From assembly GCA_002340405.1 (NCBI GenBank), contig DDLZ01000075.1:15515-22203 (forward strand): a stretch of DNA of 6,689 nt. The letters are read 5' to 3'. Each line of letters opens with the position of its first letter. Positions within the stretch are counted from its first letter, which is position 1. Below the pieces are notes generated by a model, which worked only from the letters and a program-made list of their open reading frames with translations, made no database searches and had not been told where the DNA came from. The position numbers and the translations under genes are program-made. Shown piece after piece: positions 1-5,351 of this stretch. This DNA is from Bacteroidales bacterium UBA2559. Its GTDB lineage: Bacteria > Bacteroidota > Bacteroidia > Bacteroidales > Bacteroidaceae.

Positions 1-524
1 TACCGCTTGGGATCCCCGCCGTGCAGTTCGATATAGTTATAACTAGCTCCGATAGTTATGACCGCACCGGCCATGATGACCTGAAATTCATGTTTTCGGC
101 CAACAGGTCAGTACCTATGCAGGAGCTGGCTGCAGTGGCATCAGGCGGTGAGATAGCCCGCGTCATGCTCTCCATCAAATCGCTTATTGCCGATGTGCGC
201 ACAATTCCCACGGTCATTTTCGATGAGATTGACACCGGAGTATCGGGCGCCGCCGCCGAAAAGATGGCGCTGCTCATGAAACGCATGTCAACCAACGACC
301 GTCAGGTCCTTGCCATAACGCATCTGCCGCAGATTGCCGCAATGGGTCAAATCCACTACAAAATCTATAAGATTGATGAAGATAATGCTACCCGCACAAG
401 GATCCTGCTCCTTGAAGAGGACGAAAGGATACGTGAAATAGCATCAATGATGAGCGGTTCACGTCTTACCCAGGCTGCCCTTGACAACGCCAAAGCACTT
501 ACAGAACAATGGAAGATGAAATGA
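1..524 (+). CDS. recN: DNA repair protein RecN, C-terminal part (5' end outside window)
   Basis: RecN is an SMC-like ATPase that acts at DNA double-strand breaks in the cytoplasm. Only the C-terminal ~173 residues are present, against about 550 for a full RecN, so the Walker A lobe and coiled coil lie upstream. The frame is open from base 3. The GTG at 21 is an internal valine, because the preceding residues PLGIPA already fit the family. Seen in order: the FSAN segment, the ABC signature ASGGE (about 138-152), Walker B VIFDEIDTG (about 213-239) with the catalytic Glu, the D-loop GVSG, and the H-loop ITHLPQIAA with His at 321-323. The end (REIASMMSG, then LT..A) is also typical. It overlaps the next gene by 16 bases, suggesting one transcript and coupled translation. 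No defect is visible in the part shown. The assignment is secure. Confidence 0.96.
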   Translation, partial: PLGIPAVQFDIVITSSDSYDRTGHDDLKFMFSANRSVPMQELAAVASGGEIARVMLSIKSLIADVRTIPTVIFDEIDTGVSGAAAEKMALLMKRMSTNDRQVLAITHLPQIAAMGQIHYKIYKIDEDNATRTRILLLEEDERIREIASMMSGSRLTQAALDNAKALTEQWKMK

Positions 525-1249
525 TATTCGGCATCCGCGCCGTCATTGAGGCCATAGAAGCCGGAAAAGAGATTGACAAGCTGCTTATCAAGAAAGACCT
601 TCAGGGTGAGCTTTCAAAAACGCTTTTTGCATCAATCAGCGGACTCGACATCCCCGTGCAGCGGGTGCCGGTTGAAAAGCTTAACCGCATAACACACAAG
701 AACCATCAGGGAGTCATCGCATTTACCGCACAGATAACCTACCGGAAAGTCGAAGAGATGGTCCCTTCCCTGTTCGAGCAGGGTAAGACCCCATTCTTCG
801 TGCTGCTGGACGGCATTACAGACGTGCGCAACTTCGGTGCAATAGCACGCACAGCCCAATGTGCTGCCGTAGATGCCATAATCATCCCCTCGCGGAACAG
901 TGTAAGCGTCAATGCCGATGCAATAAAGACATCGGCCGGCGCCCTGCATACATTGCCCGTATGCCGTGAAAACAACATATCCCAAACCATCAAATATCTG
1001 AAGAATTGCGGAATACGTATTGCGGCCGCCACAGAGAAAGGCAACATTGACTACACTAAAGGAGATTATAACGGACCTGTCTGCCTTGTATTGGGCGCCG
1101 AGGACAGAGGCATTCCGCAGGAACACCTGGCACTTTGTGACGAGTGGGTAAAAATTCCTATCCTTGGACAGATAGAGTCACTTAACGTTTCGGTTGCGGC
1201 AGGTATATTGATATATGAAATTTTAAGACAAAGAGAGAATGAAAAATAA
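509..1249 (+). CDS. rlmB: 23S rRNA (guanosine-2'-O-)-methyltransferase RlmB (TrmH/SpoU family)
   Basis: This is a SAM-dependent SPOUT methyltransferase. E. coli RlmB methylates the 2'-OH of G2251 in the 23S rRNA P-loop. The product is 246 aa, close to the 243 aa of E. coli RlmB. Residues 1-75 form the small substrate-binding domain (IFGIRAVIEAI, then KNHQGVIA). The knotted catalytic domain follows, with motif 1 DVRNFGAIARTA (Asn108, Arg114), motif 2 LVLGAEDRG (Glu198) and motif 3 IPILGQIESLNVSVA (Ser224, Asn226). All expected active-site residues are present. The ATG at 509 overlaps recN by 16 bases. An ATG at 521, which would give an ATGA overlap and start MIFGIRA, is equally possible; I kept 509 because it adds four residues without harming the family pattern. 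The substrate is inferred from the family: with the N-terminal domain, RlmB is likelier than the short TrmL type. It overlaps the next gene by 11 bases. Confidence 0.93.
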   Translation: MEDEMIFGIRAVIEAIEAGKEIDKLLIKKDLQGELSKTLFASISGLDIPVQRVPVEKLNRITHKNHQGVIAFTAQITYRKVEEMVPSLFEQGKTPFFVLLDGITDVRNFGAIARTAQCAAVDAIIIPSRNSVSVNADAIKTSAGALHTLPVCRENNISQTIKYLKNCGIRIAAATEKGNIDYTKGDYNGPVCLVLGAEDRGIPQEHLALCDEWVKIPILGQIESLNVSVAAGILIYEILRQRENEK

Positions 1250-2927
1250 AATGCGCCGTTTAGGTACTCTGCTGATAGTATTTATAATGTTTCCTGCCCT
1301 CATGCAGGCCAAAAATCCCAAATGGCTGAAAAACGCCAAAAAAGCTGTTGTGGAGGTTATCGCATACAATGATGAGGGAAAAGAAATATCCCGAAGCAAC
1401 GGTTTCTTCATAAACGATGACGGTACAGGATTGACCGGCCTTGACGTATTACAGGATGCAAACAGTGCCGTCACCGTTGACGCTGCCGGCATCAAGCGCC
1501 CGATAGTAATTCTACTCGGCGCAGACAACACTTACGATGTGGTACGTTTCAGAGTAGAGCCTGACAAGAAACTGAAGGCTTTGACCCTGTCACCTCAGGT
1601 CAAGGCTGCCGAAACAGACAAGGTACATTTGTTGCCCTACAAAAAAAATCTCAAAGAATTAAGTGTGAGTGGGGTTGAGAGAATCAGCGACACCCATTCA
1701 TATTACACCGTTGACGCTCCGTGGGACAGCACTATGCTCGACTCTCCCCTGCTTAACGATGCCGGAATCGTCATAGGCATGGTCCAGAAAGGTAAAACAG
1801 GCGACCCGCAGACATACGCCATTGATGCCGGTTATGTGAATGACATCGAAATAACGGCACTTAACAGGGACGACAACGTATATCGGGACCTGAAAATAAA
1901 GGTTTCGCTTCCGCAAGATGAAGATCAGGCACTTGCATACATCATGATGAAACGCGGGGTAAGGTCGATGGCCGAATGCCGTCCGCTGCATGAGCAGTTC
2001 CTGGAACAGTTCCCCGACAGTCCCGACGGCATGTTCGCCATGGGAACTTTCCTGATTCAGGAGACCGACTCCACAGAATACGATGCCGGTCTTGAATTTA
2101 TCGAAAAAGCTTTTGCAGCTGCTCAGGATAAAGAGCGGTTCCACTGTGACTACGCCAACATCATACTTAACCATCTGCTTCAGGGGCTCAAGGCTCCGGC
2201 CGCCTGGACATACGAAAAGGCCCTCTCCGAGATTGACGCTGCCCTGAAAATTGACGGCAAGCCTGTTTACCATGAAATAAGGGGCAACATCCTTTATGCT
2301 ATGGAGCGCTACCCCGAAGCATACAACAGCTATGTCAAAGTCAACGCATCGGATATTGCATCATCGGACACCTATCTGAGGGCATATTATATCAGCCTCC
2401 ACATGGAAGACAGCATAAACCTGAGCATTGCGCTTCTGGACAGCGTTATCATAAAGTTTGGCACTCCCATGCCCCAACGTGCCTCACAGGTGCTTATGGA
2501 ACGGGCTATACTCAAGGAGGAGGCCGGTCGCAACCGCGAGGCCGTGGTGGATTACTATACCTACGAATCGCTTCTTGGGACATACAGCATGAGCGCCGAA
2601 TTCTACTACAGACGCGCACAAGTTGAGATAAAGGCCAGGATGTTTGAGCAGGCCCTCAATGATATGGAGAAAGCCCGCTCGCTGGCGCCGGATGATTCCA
2701 GTCTGGTCCTTGAACATGCCAGCCTGATGCTTCGTGTAGGCGACACCGATGGCGCTCTGCCCCTTTTGGAAGAACTTGTTATAAGCTATCCCGATGTAGG
2801 CGATGTGCAACGGCTTCTGGGAGTCTGCTATATGCGGCGTGATGAGATGGAGAAAGCCCGCCGGCATCTGACCCTGGCAAAGGAACTCGGCGACGAGCCG
2901 GCCGCAACGCTGCTGGAACAGTTTTAA
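1239..2927 (+). CDS. Exported protein: degenerate trypsin/HtrA-like domain plus TPR repeats
   Basis: A 562-aa protein of unknown function. Residues 1-24 are a classic Sec signal peptide (basic MKNKMRR, then a hydrophobic stretch ending LMQA), so it should act in the periplasm or at the envelope. Residues ~33-205 resemble an HtrA/trypsin-like serine protease: SNGFFINDDG (53-62) fits the family's GSGxxI..DG strand, YDVVRFRV (99-106) fits the catalytic-Asp segment, and SPLLNDAGIVIGM (169-181) fits GGPLL..G.VIGI. In this alignment the catalytic His becomes Asp69 and the catalytic Ser becomes Leu167; only Asp100 is kept, so it is probably not a protease. Residues ~260-555 are alpha-helical TPR-like repeats, clearest at about 343-368, 454-484, 489-515 and 521-550. 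Such arrays usually bind proteins. The ATG at 1239 overlaps rlmB by 11 bases and gives a good signal peptide; an ATG at 1251 (MRRLGT) would still leave one. The envelope role is inferred; no substrate is evident. Confidence 0.85.
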   Translation: MKNKMRRLGTLLIVFIMFPALMQAKNPKWLKNAKKAVVEVIAYNDEGKEISRSNGFFINDDGTGLTGLDVLQDANSAVTVDAAGIKRPIVILLGADNTYDVVRFRVEPDKKLKALTLSPQVKAAETDKVHLLPYKKNLKELSVSGVERISDTHSYYTVDAPWDSTMLDSPLLNDAGIVIGMVQKGKTGDPQTYAIDAGYVNDIEITALNRDDNVYRDLKIKVSLPQDEDQALAYIMMKRGVRSMAECRPLHEQFLEQFPDSPDGMFAMGTFLIQETDSTEYDAGLEFIEKAFAAAQDKERFHCDYANIILNHLLQGLKAPAAWTYEKALSEIDAALKIDGKPVYHEIRGNILYAMERYPEAYNSYVKVNASDIASSDTYLRAYYISLHMEDSINLSIALLDSVIIKFGTPMPQRASQVLMERAILKEEAGRNREAVVDYYTYESLLGTYSMSAEFYYRRAQVEIKARMFEQALNDMEKARSLAPDDSSLVLEHASLMLRVGDTDGALPLLEELVISYPDVGDVQRLLGVCYMRRDEMEKARRHLTLAKELGDEPAATLLEQF

Positions 2928-2952
2928 CCCGTGACAATTTGTCACTCAGGGT
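2927..2952 (+). terminator. Small hairpin after the recN-rlmB-TPR operon (weak terminator or operator)
   Basis: GTGACA (2931-2936) and TGTCAC (2940-2945) form a perfect 6-bp inverted repeat with a 3-base ATT loop. The outer ACCC/GGGT can extend it with a three-base TCA bulge on the 3' side. It starts right at the stop codon of the upstream gene and lies 65 bases before clpB. No T-run follows, so as an intrinsic terminator it would be weak. As a DNA palindrome it could instead be a protein-binding site for clpB control, but it does not match CIRCE, HAIR or CtsR sites. Confidence 0.35.
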
Positions 2953-2967
2953 AATCTGGTCCATATC

Positions 2968-2996
2968 TTGCATATTATTCCATAGTATATAAATTG
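2968..2996 (+). promoter_or_regulatory. Possible Bacteroidota-type promoter for clpB
   Basis: TTG at 2968-2970 and TAAATTG at 2990-2996 lie 19 bases apart, near the spacing of the Bacteroidota -33 (TTTG) and -7 (TAnnTTTG) elements. The downstream box is one T short of consensus. It would put the transcript start about 8-10 bases before the ATG at 3011, a very short leader. The surrounding region is strongly A+T-rich, as expected for a promoter. This is a weak match offered as the best candidate in the 83-base gap. Confidence 0.3.
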
Positions 2997-3010
2997 TAAA
3001 AAATATTATT

Positions 3011-5167
3011 ATGGAATATAATCAAAACAATCAGAACAAACCGCAGTATCTTGAGCAGTTCGCAATCAATCTGAACGAACGTACCCGCACCGGCAAGCTC
3101 GATCCTGTAATAGGACGTGACGAAGAGATAAGACGGGTTCTGCAGATACTGAGCCGCAGAACCAAGAACAACCCTATTCTTATAGGTGAGCCGGGAACCG
3201 GCAAAACCGCAATAATTGAGGGTCTGGCTCAACGTATTGTACGTGGCGACGTACCTGAGAACCTAAAATCCAAGACCGTCTATTCACTTGATATGGGCGC
3301 TCTTGTGGCAGGAGCCAAATATAAAGGCGAATTTGAAGAGCGTCTGAAAGGCGTCATCAACGAGGTCATCCAATCAGACGGCAGCTTCATGCTCTTCATA
3401 GATGAGATTCACACTCTGGTAGGCGCCGGAGCCGGTGAAGGTGCAATGGATGCCGCCAATTTGCTGAAACCTGCCCTTGCCCGCGGCGATCTGCGTGCCA
3501 TTGGAGCCACCACCCTTAACGAGTACCAAAAATATTTCGAAAAAGATAAAGCCCTGGAGCGCCGTTTCCAGAGTGTAATGGTCGATGAACCTGACATTCA
3601 GAGTTCAATATCAATCCTGCGCGGACTGAAAGAGCGGTATGAGAACCATCACAAAGTACGTATTATGGACGAGGCGGTTATCGCAGCCGTAGAGCTGTCA
3701 AACCGCTACATAACCGAGCGTTTTCTGCCCGATAAGGCCATTGACCTGATGGACGAGGCCGCCGCCAAGCTGCGTATGGAGCGCAATTCTGTCCCCGAAG
3801 AGCTCGATGAGATCACCCGCCGTCTCAAACAGCTCGAAATCGAGCGTGCGGCCATAAAGCGTGAGAACGACAAGGTCAAACTCAAACAGCTTAACAGCGA
3901 CATTGCAGAACTCGAAGTTCAGGATCATGCCATACGCTCCAAATGGGAAAAGGAGAAAGAGCTGGTGGGACGTATCCAACAGGCCAAACAGCACATGGAA
4001 CAGCTCAAGATCGAGGCCGATAACGCCGAACGAGACGGCAACTACGGCCGCGTGGCCGAGATCCGTTACGGCAAACTCAAAGAGCTGGAACAGGAGATAG
4101 CCAAAGTTCAGGAAGAGCTCCGTGCCAAACAGGGTGACTCGGCGCTTGTCAAAGAGGAGGTTACAGCCGATGACATAGCCGAAGTGGTCTCCCGCTGGAC
4201 CGGAATACCGGTGAACCGCATGCTGGAGAGCGAGCGCGAGAAACTGCTCCATCTTGAAGATGAGCTGCATAAACGTGTGATAGGTCAGGATGAGGCAATC
4301 AGTGCGGTTGCCAACGCCGTCCGCCGCAGCCGCGCCGGTCTGCAAGACCCCAAGCGCCCAATCGGGAGCTTCATATTCCTTGGCACCACGGGTGTAGGTA
4401 AAACCGAACTCGCCAAGGCATTGGCCGAGTATCTGTTCAACGATGAAAAGCTGATGACCCGCATCGACATGAGCGAATATCAGGAAAAGTTCTCGGTAAC
4501 CCGCCTTATCGGAGCACCTCCCGGATATGTAGGCTATGACGAAGGCGGTCAGCTTACCGAAGCGGTGCGCCGCAAACCCTACTCTGTGGTTCTGTTCGAC
4601 GAGATTGAGAAGGCCCATCCCGATGTCTTCAACGTACTGCTCCAGGTCCTGGATGACGGCCGTCTGACCGACAACAAGGGCCGCACGGTCAATTTCAAGA
4701 ACACAATAATAATAATGACCAGCAATCTGGGCAGCGACTACATACGTGAAAGGTCGGCACAGATAGGCACCACCGAAGAAAGCCGTCACCAATGGCTTGA
4801 AGAGACACGCAAATATCTGCTCGAAATGCTCAAGCAGACCATACGTCCGGAGTTTTTGAACCGCATTGATGAAACGGTAGTATTCATGCCTCTGCACGAG
4901 TCCGAGATCCACAAGATTGTGACCCTGCAAGTAGAGTCGGTATGCCGTATGCTTCAGGATAACGGGATCACCCTGAATGTTGACGACTCCGCCATAGAAC
5001 TTATGGCAAAGGTCGGCTACGAACCTGAGTTTGGTGCCCGTCCCGTCAAAAGGGCTATCCAGAATATGCTCCTGAACAATTTGTCCACCATGATCCTGTC
5101 AGGTCAGATAGACAGGAGCAAGCCCATCACAGCAACCGCCGTGGACGGCGATATCATTATCCGCTGA
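3011..5167 (+). CDS. clpB: ClpB/Hsp104-type disaggregase lacking the N-terminal domain
   Basis: A cytoplasmic hexameric AAA+ chaperone that threads aggregated proteins through its pore, normally with DnaK. AAA-1 has Walker A GEPGTGKT (59-66), pore loop GAKYKGEF (Tyr104), Walker B FIDE (129-132) and arginine fingers Arg184/185. The M domain (~260-375) is a charged coiled coil containing RYGKLKELE (352-360); it separates ClpB from ClpA and ClpC. AAA-2 has Walker A GTTGVGKT (458-465; ClpB usually GPTGVGKT), pore loop GYVG (505-508), Walker B FDE (529-531), sensor 1 Asn572, arginine finger Arg618 and sensor 2 Arg677. No ClpP-docking IGF/IGL loop is seen (SAQIGTTEE at that place), so a protease partner is unlikely. 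The length is 718 aa against 857 in E. coli: the whole ~145-residue N domain is absent. Key residues sit exactly 147 below their E. coli numbers. The start is firm: TAA at 2990-2992 closes the frame just upstream. Confidence 0.95.
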   Translation: MEYNQNNQNKPQYLEQFAINLNERTRTGKLDPVIGRDEEIRRVLQILSRRTKNNPILIGEPGTGKTAIIEGLAQRIVRGDVPENLKSKTVYSLDMGALVAGAKYKGEFEERLKGVINEVIQSDGSFMLFIDEIHTLVGAGAGEGAMDAANLLKPALARGDLRAIGATTLNEYQKYFEKDKALERRFQSVMVDEPDIQSSISILRGLKERYENHHKVRIMDEAVIAAVELSNRYITERFLPDKAIDLMDEAAAKLRMERNSVPEELDEITRRLKQLEIERAAIKRENDKVKLKQLNSDIAELEVQDHAIRSKWEKEKELVGRIQQAKQHMEQLKIEADNAERDGNYGRVAEIRYGKLKELEQEIAKVQEELRAKQGDSALVKEEVTADDIAEVVSRWTGIPVNRMLESEREKLLHLEDELHKRVIGQDEAISAVANAVRRSRAGLQDPKRPIGSFIFLGTTGVGKTELAKALAEYLFNDEKLMTRIDMSEYQEKFSVTRLIGAPPGYVGYDEGGQLTEAVRRKPYSVVLFDEIEKAHPDVFNVLLQVLDDGRLTDNKGRTVNFKNTIIIMTSNLGSDYIRERSAQIGTTEESRHQWLEETRKYLLEMLKQTIRPEFLNRIDETVVFMPLHESEIHKIVTLQVESVCRMLQDNGITLNVDDSAIELMAKVGYEPEFGARPVKRAIQNMLLNNLSTMILSGQIDRSKPITATAVDGDIIIR

Positions 5168-5200
5168 TAAAGACTGTCAGTCCGGCACCCTTCTGATGTA

Positions 5201-5233
5201 ACCCCCGAAAGTTAGAAACATACTTTCGGGGGT
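5201..5233 (+). terminator. Strong 12-bp hairpin after clpB
   Basis: ACCCCCGAAAGT (5201-5212) and its exact reverse complement ACTTTCGGGGGT (5222-5233) enclose the 9-base loop TAGAAACAT. It begins 33 bases after the clpB stop and is the expected transcription end of clpB. The stem is very stable, but the following bases (CATCTCATTTA) form only a poor T-run. Because the stem is symmetrical it could act on either strand. The arms also resemble the terminal repeats of some IS3-family elements; that reading is treated in the findings. Confidence 0.65.
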
Positions 5234-5308
5234 CATCTCATTTATGACACCGTACCGATTTATTTTCAATTTATTCCAATATTGACCTTACATTCAGAGA
5301 TATAAAGA

Positions 5309-5338
5309 TTAGTTTATAAAAACAAATAATTATCTTTG
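5309..5338 (+). promoter_or_regulatory. Bacteroidota-type promoter for the TPR membrane protein gene
   Basis: TATCTTTG at 5331-5338 matches the Bacteroidota -7 consensus TAnnTTTG at every fixed position. A -33 partner is weak: TTAG at 5309-5312, one mismatch to TTTG, 18 bases upstream. The flanking ~70 bases are strongly A+T-rich and follow the clpB hairpin, as expected for a new transcription unit. Transcription would start near 5342-5345, only about 7-10 bases before the ATG at 5352. Confidence 0.55.
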
Positions 5339-5351
5339 ACTGACTAAATAT

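Noticed and set aside
1641..1648. Run of eight A bases inside the exported TPR protein gene, considered as a phase-variation or slippage site
   Set aside because: The frame is intact across it, it encodes a natural Lys-Lys-Asn stretch, and it is too short to argue for switching from one sequence.
1698..2273. 191-codon minus-strand frame in the exported TPR gene, with further antisense frames at 632-1126 and 2484-2945
   Set aside because: All are opposite well-supported genes, have no family motifs and no sensible upstream signals.
3698..4930. 410-codon open frame on the minus strand inside clpB
   Set aside because: It lies wholly antisense to the highly conserved ClpB AAA+ and M-domain sequence. 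Its translation shows no recognisable motif, and it is explained by codon bias of the sense gene.
3011..5167. Naming this gene clpC or clpA because it lacks the ClpB N domain
   Set aside because: The ~110-residue M domain with the RYGKLKELE segment and the absence of an IGF/IGL ClpP-docking loop fit ClpB/Hsp104, not ClpA or ClpC.
5201..5233. Hairpin considered as a CRISPR repeat or riboswitch element
   Set aside because: There is only one copy and no repeat-spacer pattern. It follows a stop codon and has no conserved aptamer-like features.
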